A stretch of 64,000 bases of DNA from UMGS1519 sp050951005 (GCA_050951005.1 JBMNIP010000001.1:1-64000); one strand, 5' to 3'; shown: positions 1-8,725, counted from the first letter of the stretch. Translations and numbers: made by a program. The notes: a model not told the origin generated them from the sequence alone.

Positions 1-50
1 TCAGCAACTTCGAAAATTCCAACCTTTTTAACTTGCCAGGAAAAAATTTT

Positions 51-92
51 GGTGGTCAAATGGTGGTCACGAAGGTGGTCAGCTGGTGGTCA
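51..92. repeat. Four phased GGTGGTCA direct repeats
   Basis: Exact GGTGGTCA copies start at 51, 62, 74 and 85, so the spacing is 11, 12 and 11 bp, about one helical turn each. They lie just past the 3' end of tRNA-fMet and its terminator. The island at tRNA-Arg (24.1 kb) has the same order of parts: tRNA 3' end, terminator, phased short repeats. I infer arm-type integrase binding sites of an element extending leftward out of the window. Confidence 0.55.
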
Positions 93-93
93 C

Positions 94-126
94 AAAAAAA
101 GCCTGACCGTTTATGCAGGTCAGGCT
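94..126 (-). terminator. Intrinsic terminator of tRNA-fMet
   Basis: On the minus strand a 9-bp stem (AGCCTGACC / GGTCAGGCT) with a 9-nt loop is followed by seven T. It begins 9 bp after the CCA end of tRNA-fMet. Confidence 0.85.
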
Positions 127-134
127 AGGTGTTT

Positions 135-211
135 TGGTCGCGGGGGCTGGATTTGAACCAACGACCTCCGGGTTATGAGCCCGGCGAGCTACCAGACTGC
201 TCCACCCCGCA
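135..211 (-). tRNA. tRNA-fMet (CAU), initiator type
   Basis: A complete 77-nt cloverleaf on the minus strand with the CAT anticodon in loop CTCATAA, T-loop TTCAAAT and an encoded CCA end. The anticodon stem has the GGG/CCC pairs typical of initiator tRNAs. The first acceptor position is T opposite G (U1-G72) rather than the usual C1-A72 mismatch; either keeps the stem end weak, as expected for formyl-methionine initiation. Confidence 0.92.
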
Positions 212-241
212 ATGTCTGGATTGCTTTAAAGCAACTCAGTT

Positions 242-270
242 ATAATATGCACGCTCAACACTGCTCGCAA
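242..270 (-). promoter_or_regulatory. Promoter of tRNA-fMet
   Basis: On the minus strand TTGCGA (265-270) and TATTAT (242-247) are separated by 17 bp, about 30 bp upstream of the tRNA. The rest of the gap 271-524 shows no gene; a possible GATAAT -10 element for the next plus-strand gene lies near 474-479. Confidence 0.6.
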
Positions 271-524
271 GTTTTTTCTTTGCTGTTCACAGAACTTTCA
301 CGCTCCTATCTTGCAGACGGTTTGCGCAGGTCACTCTCGGTACACCGACCCGCGTGTGCCCACAGCCTGAAACCCGTTCATAGCTGCTATTGATGGTTCG
401 CCACCCCTTCCATGCCTATCGTTAATGTTCGGAAAATTTTGCCCACATTATGACAATTTGGGTAGGATTTCGTGGATAATTGTGTTTTGCAAGAGCGATA
501 CAGACACAGAAGGGAGGAAGAAAA

Positions 525-1082
525 ATGTCTGATAACACACCGGTAAAAGCGGAGAACCACAATAAGATCACCGGCAAGGTGTTCTGGAAGAGCCTCTGGT
601 ACGGCTTCATCGTCGGCATGTTCTCCGGGTGGATCAAGATGGGTTGGGAAAACCTGTTCCCGCCCCGTACCCCTGCCCGCAACGATCCCAATCCGCCGCA
701 GCATATGGCTCAGCAGCTCGGCATCCCCGATGACGTGATCTTCGGCACCGTCACCTTTAACGGAAACGAGATCATGCCGTTCACGCTGCTGCTGCATTTC
801 ACGTTCGCCATTGCATTCTCTTTCCTGTTCATTCTGCTTGTTCAGAACTGGAGAAAGGTTGCAATGGGCCAAGGCGTCGTCTACGGCCTGGTCCTGTGGG
901 TACTGTGGCACATCATCCTGATGCCGCTGCTGGGCACCACCCCCGCTCCATGGGATTGCCCGTTCGAAGAGCACTTCAGCGAGTGCCTGGGCCACGCCGT
1001 TTGGGGCTGGTCTATCGCAGTCACAGCGTACTATCTGATAAACCATCAGAAAGTGAAGACGCTCGTGAACTTCGACGAGTAG
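525..1082 (+). CDS. YagU-like (DUF1440) inner-membrane protein
   Basis: 185 aa. The start is the ATG after an AGGGAGGAAG ribosome site; an in-frame ATG 45 bp upstream has none. The protein has an N-terminal segment with GFIVGMFSGWIKMGWENLFPPR, a middle hydrophobic helix (about 85-108), further helices, and the C-terminal ECLGHAVWGWSI motif. This arrangement (GxxSG-K-G-E-PPR and E-GH-W-WS) matches the E. coli YagU family, linked there to acid resistance. The molecular role is unknown. It is a single-gene unit ended by a strong terminator at 1116. Family call is fairly sure; function is not established. Confidence 0.75.
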   Translation: MSDNTPVKAENHNKITGKVFWKSLWYGFIVGMFSGWIKMGWENLFPPRTPARNDPNPPQHMAQQLGIPDDVIFGTVTFNGNEIMPFTLLLHFTFAIAFSFLFILLVQNWRKVAMGQGVVYGLVLWVLWHIILMPLLGTTPAPWDCPFEEHFSECLGHAVWGWSIAVTAYYLINHQKVKTLVNFDE

Positions 1083-1115
1083 TTGCAGTTTCCCAATACT
1101 GGGAACCGCAATGCG

Positions 1116-1148
1116 AGAAGCGCCCGCGAAAACGGGCGCTTCTTTTTT
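1116..1148 (+). terminator. Intrinsic terminator after the YagU-like gene
   Basis: An 11-bp stem (AGAAGCGCCCG / CGGGCGCTTCT) with a short loop, followed by a run of T on the plus strand. Confidence 0.9.
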
Positions 1149-1190
1149 GGGCTGCGAGCGCGCCTGGGTTGCAAACGCGTCTGGGCACAG

Positions 1191-1223
1191 AAAAATCCCG
1201 CCGCCCTTGCAGGAGCGGCGGGA
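1191..1223 (-). terminator. Intrinsic terminator of the SH3-like secreted protein gene
   Basis: On the minus strand a GC-rich stem (CCCGCCGC / GCGGCGGG) is followed by ATTTTT. It lies 65 bp past the stop codon of the minus-strand gene 1288-2220. Confidence 0.8.
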
Positions 1224-1287
1224 CAAAGCCATCGGCCGCAATCAGCGCCGAACGCCAGTAGCGCCCGCCGCAAGGCGATAGCCGCGA

Positions 1288-2220
1288 TTAGCCGGCCATG
1301 TACAGATTCTTGAACGGTGTGGAATATTCATAGGAACCGTAGATCTCGGTTACCGATTTCTTGATTCCCCTGATCCATCCCTTCTGCCCATTTGCCTTCT
1401 TCACCTGGAACCAGGGACGGCCGTTGATGGTCTTCATCTTGCTGATGGTCAGCTTCGTGCCCGCCTTGGCGGTGAAGGCCACCTTCTTCGATCCAGCCGC
1501 CTTGTAGATTTTCGTAGAGTACGCCAACGGCTGTTTCTTCAGCGAGACCCCTTTGAAAGAGGTCAGGCGCGAAGCGACAGCTGAAGTGCGCACCAGCTTG
1601 CCGGACTTGTAGCGGTAGTTGTACGTGTAGGATGCTTGGCCGATTGTCCACGTCATCGAATTGAAACGGACGGAGATCTTCTTGCCAACCGCCTTCGGCG
1701 TGTCCATATTCATATGCGTTCCGTATTTCTGCGCGATGTTGCTGGTCTTCTTCACCAGCTTTACCAGTTTGCCGAACTTGAAACGGTATACGCCGTAGTT
1801 ACCGTCGTTATTCACCGAGATAAGGGCAATGTAAAGGAACGGCTTCTTCGAAGAGGTGCGCATATACTTCACACGAAATTGCACGCTGTTCGGCGGTCCG
1901 ATAACAGAAAGGGTCTTTGCCTTCTTCCCGTTCACATAAACCCTAACGATCCCCTTGTATGTGTATCCCTTATTGGAATGGGATGTTTTGATGGTCAGCT
2001 TATCGGCCTTCTTGTCGCCGGTGATGTCATAGCCGGTAACCGTTTTGCTATAAGAGTTAGCGCTGTTGGCCTTCGATTTCGTGCCGATCAGCGTAACGTT
2101 TTGGGCTGTTGCGGCCTGCGCTGGCTGAGCCGTTGCGAGCAAACACGCAAACACCCCCAGAGCGAATGAGAAAACCAGCGCCAGCACCATCGGGCTGCGA
2201 GCGCCTATCCCCTTTTCCAT
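1288..2220 (-). CDS. Secreted protein with C-terminal SH3-like domain
   Basis: 310 aa from the ATG preceded by AAGGAGG (minus strand); the longer open frame has no ribosome site. Residues about 10-36 are a signal peptide ending in AQPAQA, a likely signal-peptidase I site. The middle (about 40-225) is lysine-rich, beta-strand-like and of unknown family. The last 70 residues (LAYSTKIYKAAG... through GRPWFQVKKANGQKGWIRG) look like a bacterial SH3 domain, which usually binds cell-wall peptides. I infer an extracellular or wall-associated protein. It is monocistronic, with its own terminator downstream. No catalytic motif was seen. Confidence 0.65.
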   Translation of the reverse strand: MEKGIGARSPMVLALVFSFALGVFACLLATAQPAQAATAQNVTLIGTKSKANSANSYSKTVTGYDITGDKKADKLTIKTSHSNKGYTYKGIVRVYVNGKKAKTLSVIGPPNSVQFRVKYMRTSSKKPFLYIALISVNNDGNYGVYRFKFGKLVKLVKKTSNIAQKYGTHMNMDTPKAVGKKISVRFNSMTWTIGQASYTYNYRYKSGKLVRTSAVASRLTSFKGVSLKKQPLAYSTKIYKAAGSKKVAFTAKAGTKLTISKMKTINGRPWFQVKKANGQKGWIRGIKKSVTEIYGSYEYSTPFKNLYMAG

Positions 2221-2393
2221 GATTGCCTCCTTGCTCGAATCCCTTGAGCCGGACGATGCAGCAAAGATGTCGGCCAGCCCTTCGCCACGCATTGTAGGCC
2301 AGAAGCCGCAGGAGGCAAGTTCAACCACCATTATTAGATATTCCTAACGATGCCTCCATATTAGGCTTTCCCCGCACCGTATCCGCCCTGCCG

Positions 2394-3854
2394 CTAATGC
2401 CGGACGCCCTTGCCTGCCGTGCCCGCCTGCGGCACTGGAAGCGCAGCTCCGGCGATGCACGCTATCGCCAACAGCGGCGTGCATTCTATGGGGAAGCATA
2501 TCAAAAGGAGAACGAAGGCGAATGCAGGGCTCCGAAGCAGGCAGGCCGTGGCAGTCGAAACCGTCGCGGCCAGGCAGAGAGCTGGATCGGCGCCGGTCAA
2601 GCCTGAGAATCCCAAGCCGCAAGCCGCCGCGGCGAATACGCACGGGTAGATCTGTCCGCCCTTCCATCCCGTCGCTATGCACCAAGGGACAAGGGCGAAT
2701 TTGCAGAAACCGGTTGCCATCAATGCGGCAACGCCCATCTGCCCCCAGTTCTCAAGCAGGGCAGGGGTCTGCGCGATTCCGGAGTACTGGACGCCGGGAA
2801 GGAACGCGGCAACCGCTCCCAGCACCAGGCCGCCCACCAGCGGCATCAGAACGGGATGCCCGGACAAATCGAATTCCGCACGGGCGCACAGGCTCGAAGA
2901 GGCAGAGAATACCGCGATGCCCGCCCATCCCAACAGGATGCAGGGAATCGCCCACAAAACCTGGGATCCTGCAACGTGGGGAACCTCGAAGCGGGGGATC
3001 ACCGCCTGCGTGCCCAGCAGCACGGTCAGCAAGGCGAATGCCCCGATCCCCGCAACAAGGGCAACGCTGTACAGCACCCATTTCGCCCAAGGCCTGAAGT
3101 CGTACGAGAGCGGATTGCAATCGGGCACGTCGTCTTCGACACAGCCGCTCCGATTGGCGCCGCGCCTGTTGGCCCTCCGGCGGCGCGCTTGCCTGACTGG
3201 GGCGTGTACGAGCGCCGAGCACACGCTGCGAACATTCCTGCGCCCAAGCCCCATGATCTTTAATCCGGCCAGGCGCAACGATGACCCGATGAACGTGCAT
3301 CCTGCTGCGACAAGCCCGATAAGCCCGGCCGCCAGCCCTACTGCTCCGCCGAACACTTGCGGCAAGAGCACGCCTAAGGCGCTGGAGCCCATGCCTGCAG
3401 TTTCATAGACGCCCGTGCGCCGCACGGTGGCCAGTACCTGCATGAACGGCTCGGGCATGCCGCCGAAATGCAAACCGCACCAGCCGACGACCATGCCGCC
3501 CACCGTGCAGATAGCAAACGTCGCAACCCCTTTTGCATACGGGATCCCCACCCCGGCAAGGACATCCGTCGTTGCTTCCCAAAGGACCTGCGCCAGGAAG
3601 AAGGAGGCTTGGAACGTGACCCATACCAGCGCCCCGAGGAAGAGCCCCAGCAGCGCAGACAGGATAAGGAGGCCCAGGTAGATGCCCGCCTTCTGCCAGC
3701 CGCCCTCCAAAGGGCGACCGGCCGAGGACACAAGGGGACGCGGCGCTTTCCGTGCCTTCGGGGCCTTTCGGGAGCGTTCCGTGCGCCCAGTAAGCAGCCA
3801 GCGCACTGCCGCAGCGCACCGCGAGTCGTTGCCGACGCGCCCTGCATCCCGCAT
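2394..3854 (-). CDS. ClC-family chloride channel/transporter-like protein
   Basis: 486 aa with about ten hydrophobic helices. The start ATG has AAGGAGGG upstream. A basic N-terminal tail of about 50 residues precedes the first helix. The order of glycine-rich signatures fits ClC proteins: a GGMPEPF segment near 130 (in place of GxGIPE), LPQVFGGAVGLAAGL near 165, and GGQIYPCVFAAA near 390 corresponding to the GxFxP motif. The second signature lacks the G(K/R)EGP glutamate that gates Cl-/H+ exchange in E. coli ClcA, so this may be a channel-like or divergent member. A hydrophilic loop (about 200-240) separates the halves. Family call is moderately sure; ion selectivity cannot be read. Confidence 0.7.
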   Translation of the reverse strand: MRDAGRVGNDSRCAAAVRWLLTGRTERSRKAPKARKAPRPLVSSAGRPLEGGWQKAGIYLGLLILSALLGLFLGALVWVTFQASFFLAQVLWEATTDVLAGVGIPYAKGVATFAICTVGGMVVGWCGLHFGGMPEPFMQVLATVRRTGVYETAGMGSSALGVLLPQVFGGAVGLAAGLIGLVAAGCTFIGSSLRLAGLKIMGLGRRNVRSVCSALVHAPVRQARRRRANRRGANRSGCVEDDVPDCNPLSYDFRPWAKWVLYSVALVAGIGAFALLTVLLGTQAVIPRFEVPHVAGSQVLWAIPCILLGWAGIAVFSASSSLCARAEFDLSGHPVLMPLVGGLVLGAVAAFLPGVQYSGIAQTPALLENWGQMGVAALMATGFCKFALVPWCIATGWKGGQIYPCVFAAAACGLGFSGLTGADPALCLAATVSTATACLLRSPAFAFVLLLICFPIECTPLLAIACIAGAALPVPQAGTAGKGVRH

Positions 3855-4019
3855 GAATCCCTCCTTACCGCCTTATGCGCATTTCCCCCATTCTACGCGC
3901 ACCGAAGAAACGACGGCATCCCGCCCCGAAGAAGAGCATCTGCCGCAATGCCCGAGCGAATCGTCTATACTTTCGCTGTACGAAATTCCCTGCGCGCGTG
4001 CGCGCTAGAAGGAGCATCC

Positions 4020-4331
4020 GTGAATAAGCGCCCTGTAATCTTTTCCGCCATCATGCTGGCCTTCATCTGCTCGTTAGCCGTCGCCCCGATGGCGTTCGCC
4101 GATAATGGCGCATCGGACGGAAACAACCAGCTGGGCCTGTTCCTGGGCATCCTGATCGTTGTCGCGTCGGGCGTCATCATGTCATTGACGAACCGCCGCT
4201 ACAAGAAGAAGCGGGAATCCCGCCAGCGCAAGAACTCCTCGCGCAAGCGCAGCTCGTCTTCCAGCAAGAACCCCGACAAGAAGCGCAACGCCAAGAAGTC
4301 TGCGAAGTCCCGCGCCAAGAACCGCAAGTAA
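4020..4331 (+). CDS. Small exported single-pass membrane protein with basic tail
   Basis: 103 aa. GTG start, chosen because AGAAGGAG precedes it. A signal peptide (about 1-27, ending MAFA) is followed by a short acidic stretch, one transmembrane helix (about 38-58) and a tail of about 45 residues made almost only of Lys, Arg, Ser and Asn. The tail should lie in the cytoplasm and could bind nucleic acid or acidic lipid; that is inference. No family recognised. It is divergent from the ClC-like gene. Confidence 0.6.
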   Translation: MNKRPVIFSAIMLAFICSLAVAPMAFADNGASDGNNQLGLFLGILIVVASGVIMSLTNRRYKKKRESRQRKNSSRKRSSSSSKNPDKKRNAKKSAKSRAKNRK

Positions 4332-4604
4332 CTCGGCTTGAGATTCGCTTGGTTCCGCCGCGTTGCCTTGACCCGTTCAGAGTATTTCCTACCTCTGACC
4401 TAGGATTTTAACCGTTACCGAACTGCTGCCATTCCCTCCATCCGCGAAGATGTTGCCACCGCTTACAAGTACTGCGCTCTCTTCAACTCGGCAATCTGCC
4501 ATGCTTCTAATTGTCACCTAAGTGCTACCAAAACAGCGCGCTTGGGAGCTCGCTGTCTTCATCGGCTTAGGCCGACACCTTCCTGTGAAGGAAAGGAGGC
4601 AATT
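4332..4604. other. Intergenic leader of the hdr/flx operon
   Basis: 273 bp without a convincing gene. TTGACC near 4369 could be a -35 element, but no clear -10 follows. Presumably this holds the promoter of the seven-gene operon that starts at 4605. No strong hairpin seen. Confidence 0.35.
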
Positions 4605-5180
4605 GTGGAAGCCGTCAATCTATCTGAAATCGGCGACCAGAGTCGGCAGCTCATCGGCGAAATCGCCGAAGCCGCCAACGTTAACCTGCTCGATTGCTAC
4701 CAATGCGGCAAATGCTCTGCCGGCTGCCCTATGACCGACGCCATGGACATGCGCCCGCAGCAAGTTATTCGCCATCTGCAGCTGGGCATATTGGAGCCCG
4801 CCCTGGAAGCGCGCGGTCCCTGGATCTGCGCCGGCTGCGAGGTCTGCTCGGCCCGCTGCCCGCAGAACGTCCACATCACCGATCTGATGCGCGAGGTCCG
4901 GCGTGCTTCGAAGGCAACCGGGCACCATCCCGTTCCTGCGAGCGACGTGTTCGAGGAGCAGTTCATCAAGGGCGTGCGCAAGTACGGGCGCTCGTCCGAA
5001 TCGCGCCTGGCAATGAAATTCAACCTGGGGTCCGGCCATCTGCTGCAAGACGTCGCCGGCGCTCCCAAGATGCTCCAGCGCGGCATGATCTCCCTGCGCG
5101 AGACGCCGGCATCCTGCCAGCCCGCGGTAGCAGAGCTCATCGACCGTTGCTTCAACGAGGAAGGAGGCGCCCATGAATAG
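4605..5180 (+). CDS. hdrC: Heterodisulfide reductase-like subunit C (HdrC)
   Basis: 191 aa. GTG start with AAAGGAGG 5 bp upstream. Two [4Fe-4S] binding motifs are visible: CYQCGKCSAGCP (about 31-42) and CAGCEVCSARCP (about 76-87), the HdrC pattern. HdrC passes electrons between the flavin subunit HdrA and the catalytic HdrB. No transmembrane segment, so this is the soluble HdrABC type. First gene of a tightly packed operon; it overlaps hdrB by 8 bp. In organisms without methanogenesis such complexes reduce an unknown disulfide or a sulfur-carrier protein; the partner here cannot be read. Confidence 0.88.
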   Translation: MEAVNLSEIGDQSRQLIGEIAEAANVNLLDCYQCGKCSAGCPMTDAMDMRPQQVIRHLQLGILEPALEARGPWICAGCEVCSARCPQNVHITDLMREVRRASKATGHHPVPASDVFEEQFIKGVRKYGRSSESRLAMKFNLGSGHLLQDVAGAPKMLQRGMISLRETPASCQPAVAELIDRCFNEEGGAHE

Positions 5181-6261
5181 GACGTACGCTTACTTCCCCG
5201 GCTGCTCGGCCGACACCACCGGCATCAGCTACACCATGTCCATGGAATACGTGAACCAGGCCATCGGCCTGAACTTCCGCGAGATCCCGGACTGGAACTG
5301 CTGCGGTGCCTCGGCAGCCGCTGTCGAGAACCGCGACCTGGGCTATGCGCTGCCCGCCCGCAGCCTGGCCCTGGCCGAGATGCTGCCGGAGACACCAGAC
5401 GTCGTGGCCCCCTGTGCCAGCTGCTATAACAACCTGAAGCGGACTTCGGTTGCCGCACGCGAAGACGACGAGCTGCGCCAGCATCTGTCGGATCTGATCG
5501 GGATGCCGTTCCAGGCAACGAACAACGTGGTCAGCCTGCTGGAGCTCCTATCCCAGCCCGACATCGTGGAGCTTATCAAACAGCACGCATCCAAATCCCT
5601 GAAAGGGCTGCGGCTTGCCTGCTACTACGGCTGCACGCTGGTGCGCCCTGCCGGCGTCTGCGAGTTCGACGACGTGGAGAACCCGCAGAGCATGGACCGC
5701 CTTATGGCCGCGGTCGGAGCCGAGCCGGTGGACTGGGGCTTCAAGACCGAATGCTGCGGCGCATCGAACCAGGTCATCGTCGCCGACGAAACGCGTCCGC
5801 TGATCAACCGCATCTACCGCAACGCGCAGGCCTGCGGGGCCGAGGCGATCGTCACGGCATGCCCGCTGTGCTGGCTGAACCTGGATATGCGCGAAGACGA
5901 GATCAACCGCAAGTTCGGCACGGACTACGACATGCCCGTGTTCTACTTCACCCAGATCCTGGCGCTGGCCCTAGGCGCCTCGCCCCAGCAAGCCGGCATC
6001 GACAAGCATTTCAAGGACGCCACCGATTTCGTCATCGAGGTCATGAACCGCAAGGTAGAGCCCAAGATGACGGACAAGGAGCGCCGCATCGCCGAGGCCA
6101 AGGCCAAGGCAGCCGCCCGCAAGAAGGCACAGGCCGAGCAAGCGGAAGCAGATAAGAAGGCCGCCCACGGCGCGCATGCCGCACCCGCATCCGAAGATGC
6201 AACGCAAGCAGCCGCCGAGCCGGCCGCAGAGACTGCCGACAGGGAAGGAGGTCGGGCATGA
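5173..6261 (+). CDS. hdrB: Heterodisulfide reductase-like subunit B (HdrB)
   Basis: 362 aa. Two complete cysteine-rich CCG domains are present: C10, CC at about 43-44 and CASC at about 78-81; then C about 150-156, CC near 195 and CPLC near 234. These bind the non-cubane [4Fe-4S] clusters that cleave a disulfide in methanogen HdrB. After residue about 300 there is a tail of about 60 residues rich in Ala, Lys, Glu and Gln, which canonical HdrB lacks. ATG start with GGAGG, overlapping hdrC by 8 bp; it overlaps hdrA by 4 bp (ATGA), so translation is probably coupled. Confidence 0.88.
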   Translation: MNRTYAYFPGCSADTTGISYTMSMEYVNQAIGLNFREIPDWNCCGASAAAVENRDLGYALPARSLALAEMLPETPDVVAPCASCYNNLKRTSVAAREDDELRQHLSDLIGMPFQATNNVVSLLELLSQPDIVELIKQHASKSLKGLRLACYYGCTLVRPAGVCEFDDVENPQSMDRLMAAVGAEPVDWGFKTECCGASNQVIVADETRPLINRIYRNAQACGAEAIVTACPLCWLNLDMREDEINRKFGTDYDMPVFYFTQILALALGASPQQAGIDKHFKDATDFVIEVMNRKVEPKMTDKERRIAEAKAKAAARKKAQAEQAEADKKAAHGAHAAPASEDATQAAAEPAAETADREGGRA

Positions 6262-8240
6262 GTCGCATCGGAGTTGTCGTCTGCCATTGCGGCACGAATA
6301 TCGCATCGGTCGTGGACGTCGAGCGCGTCGCCGAGGCCGCCCGTTCCATGCCCAACGTGGCCTTTGCCATGACAAATAAATACACCTGCTCCCAACCGGG
6401 GCAGCAGCGCGTGAAGGACGCCATCGCCGAGAACAATATCGACCGCCTGGTGGTGGCCGCCTGTTCGCCGCGCATGCACGAAGCCACCTGGCGCAAGATG
6501 CTCGGGGAAACCGACGTGAACCCGTTCATGCTGGAGGTCGCGAACATCCGCGAACAGGTGTCGTGGGTCACCACCGATAAGGAGGAAGCCACCAAGAAGG
6601 CCATCGACCTGGTGAAGATGGCCGTGGCCAAGGTCGACCGCAACCAGCCGCTGCACACCTCGCGCATCCCCATCACCAAGCGCGCGCTGATTATCGGCGG
6701 CGGCATCGCCGGCATGCAGGCGGCACTGGACATCGCCGATGCCGGGCACCAGGTAACCATCGTGGAGCGCAAGCCCAGCTTGGGCGGCAAGATGGTCATG
6801 TTGGACAAGACATTCCCCACGCTGGACTGCTCGGCCTGCATCTGCACGCCGAAGATGGCCGAGGTCGACGGACATCCGAACATCACCATCAAGACGCTTG
6901 CCGAAGTCGAGGACGTCAGCGGATACGTGGGCAATTTCCAGGTGACTATCCGGGAAAAAGCCAAGTTCGTCGATTACGACAAGTGCACCGGATGCGGCCT
7001 GTGCGAAACCAAGTGCCCCCAGCGGGTAACCAACGAGTTCGACCAGGGCATGTCCGAACGGCGTGCCATCTACAAGCTGTTCCCGCAGGCCGTGCCCAGC
7101 AAGCCGGTGATCGACCCCGAGCATTGCCGCAAGCTGACTACCGGGAAATGCGGCGTCTGCTCGAAGGTCTGCACCGCCGGCGCCATCAACTACGACGACG
7201 TGGACAAGCTGACCACCGAAACCTACGGCGCGGTGCTGCTGGCCACCGGCTACGACCTGATCAAATGGGAGGACATCTACCCCGAATACGGCGGCGGCGC
7301 CTACCCCGACGTTATCAGCGGCCTGCACTTCGAGCGCCTGGTGAACGCCTCGGGGCCCACGGAGGGCCACATCCGCCGTCCGTCCGACGGCGCCGAGCCC
7401 AAGAGCATGGTCATCGTGAAGTGCGTGGGCAGCCGCGACCCGGCGAAGGGCGTGCCCTACTGCAGCCGCGCGTGCTGCATGTACGGCGCCAAGCATGCCC
7501 ACCAGTTCATGGAGAAGATCCCGGACGGCAAGTGCTACATCTTCTACATGGACATCCGCACGCCGGGCAAGAACTACGATGAGTTCTACATGCGGACCCA
7601 GCATGAGGGCGCGCTCTACATCCGCGGCCGTGTGTCGAAGATCTACCGGGAGGGCGACCACTACGTGTGCCTGGGCGTGGACACGCTGTCCGGCGAGGGC
7701 ATCCGCGTGAATGCCGATATGGTGGTGCTCGAAACCGCCATGGTGCCGAGTGCCGGCACGCGCGAGATCGCCGGCCTGTTCGGCGCCGCATGCGACCAGA
7801 ACAGCTGGATCACCGAAGCGCACCCGAAGCTGCGCCCGGTGGAAACCCAGATGGCCGGCGTATACCTGGCCGGCACCGCACAGGGGCCCAAAGACATCCC
7901 CGACACCGTGGCGCAGGCCGGTGCCGCCGCGTCGAAGATCATCGGCCTTCTGAGCAAGGACTCCATCGAGTCGAACCCGATGATCAGCAACGTGAACATC
8001 AGCAAGTGCTCGGGTTGCGGCACCTGCGTCGACATCTGCCCCTATCAGGCCATCAGCCTGGAAACCAAGAAGCTGCGCGAGAACTCCGTGAAGGTCGAGC
8101 GGCAGGTGGCAGTGGTCAACGAGGCGCTGTGCCAAGGCTGCGGCGCCTGCACCGTGGCCTGCCGACCGGGCGCCCTGGACCTGTTGGGATTCTCGGATGA
8201 GGAGATCATGAAAGAGGTGAACGCGCTATGCCAGTGGTAG
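6258..8240 (+). CDS. hdrA: Heterodisulfide reductase-like subunit A (HdrA), flavin/Fe-S
   Basis: 660 aa. An N-terminal HdrA domain with VVCHCGTNI is followed by a flavin-binding Rossmann motif (IIGGGIAGMQAA, about 148-160), the family motif LDCSACICTPKM (about 192-203), a ferredoxin insert (CTGCGLCETKCP, about 243-254), and a C-terminal pair of ferredoxin motifs (CSGCGTCVDICP and CQGCGACTVACR). HdrA is the site of flavin-based electron bifurcation in known complexes, splitting NAD(P)H or H2 electrons between ferredoxin and the HdrB disulfide. Here the donor module is probably the downstream Flx-type genes. No gross domain loss seen. Confidence 0.9.
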   Translation: MSRIGVVVCHCGTNIASVVDVERVAEAARSMPNVAFAMTNKYTCSQPGQQRVKDAIAENNIDRLVVAACSPRMHEATWRKMLGETDVNPFMLEVANIREQVSWVTTDKEEATKKAIDLVKMAVAKVDRNQPLHTSRIPITKRALIIGGGIAGMQAALDIADAGHQVTIVERKPSLGGKMVMLDKTFPTLDCSACICTPKMAEVDGHPNITIKTLAEVEDVSGYVGNFQVTIREKAKFVDYDKCTGCGLCETKCPQRVTNEFDQGMSERRAIYKLFPQAVPSKPVIDPEHCRKLTTGKCGVCSKVCTAGAINYDDVDKLTTETYGAVLLATGYDLIKWEDIYPEYGGGAYPDVISGLHFERLVNASGPTEGHIRRPSDGAEPKSMVIVKCVGSRDPAKGVPYCSRACCMYGAKHAHQFMEKIPDGKCYIFYMDIRTPGKNYDEFYMRTQHEGALYIRGRVSKIYREGDHYVCLGVDTLSGEGIRVNADMVVLETAMVPSAGTREIAGLFGAACDQNSWITEAHPKLRPVETQMAGVYLAGTAQGPKDIPDTVAQAGAAASKIIGLLSKDSIESNPMISNVNISKCSGCGTCVDICPYQAISLETKKLRENSVKVERQVAVVNEALCQGCGACTVACRPGALDLLGFSDEEIMKEVNALCQW

Positions 8241-8725
8241 AGAACCAAGCGGCTGCCGCCGCGCCGGCATCGGCCGCCGCGTCAGGAACCGACGCCGAGT
8301 TCCGCCCCAAGATCTTGGCATTCTGCTGCAATTGGTGCACCTATGCCGGGGCCGACCTGGCGGGCCTGAACCGCATGAAATACCCGGCAGACGTCCGCCT
8401 GCTGCGCGTGCCCTGTTCCGGCCGCGTGAACCCCCAGTTCGTGCTGGAGGCGCTGCAGCGCGGGTGCGACGGGGTGCTGGTATGCGGCTGCCATCCCGGC
8501 GACTGCCACTACACCAGCGGCAACTACTTCACCCGCCGGCGCATGCTGGTATACAAGCGCCTGCTGGAATTCACGGGGCTCGAGCCCGAGCGCTTCCAGA
8601 TCCGCTGGATCTCGGGCGCCGAAGCGGGCAAGTTCCGCGACACCGTGATCCAGGTTTGCGACGAGATCCGCGCCCTGGGGCCGCTGCGTCCGGACACCGA
8701 ACAAGGCAAGGAGGTGCAGGCATGA
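8228..8725 (+). CDS. MvhD/FlxD-like [2Fe-2S] electron-transfer subunit
   Basis: 165 aa. After an Ala-rich stretch of about 25 residues comes the MvhD core: ILAFCCNWCTYAGAD, VPCSGRVNP, GVLVCGCHPGDCHY. The cysteines fit the [2Fe-2S] cluster of MvhD, which links a hydrogenase or an NADH module to HdrA. It overlaps hdrA by 13 bp and the next gene by 4 bp. With no hydrogenase subunits nearby and an NAD(P)H-type reductase at the operon end, FlxD is the better name than MvhD; this is inferred from context. Confidence 0.85.
   Translation: MPVVENQAAAAAPASAAASGTDAEFRPKILAFCCNWCTYAGADLAGLNRMKYPADVRLLRVPCSGRVNPQFVLEALQRGCDGVLVCGCHPGDCHYTSGNYFTRRRMLVYKRLLEFTGLEPERFQIRWISGAEAGKFRDTVIQVCDEIRALGPLRPDTEQGKEVQA

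Noticed and set aside
5943..8135. 730-residue open frame on the minus strand
   Set aside because: Antisense shadow of hdrA/hdrB in high-GC DNA; His/Ala/Gly-rich composition, no domain, no ribosome site. The plus-strand genes have clear cofactor motifs.
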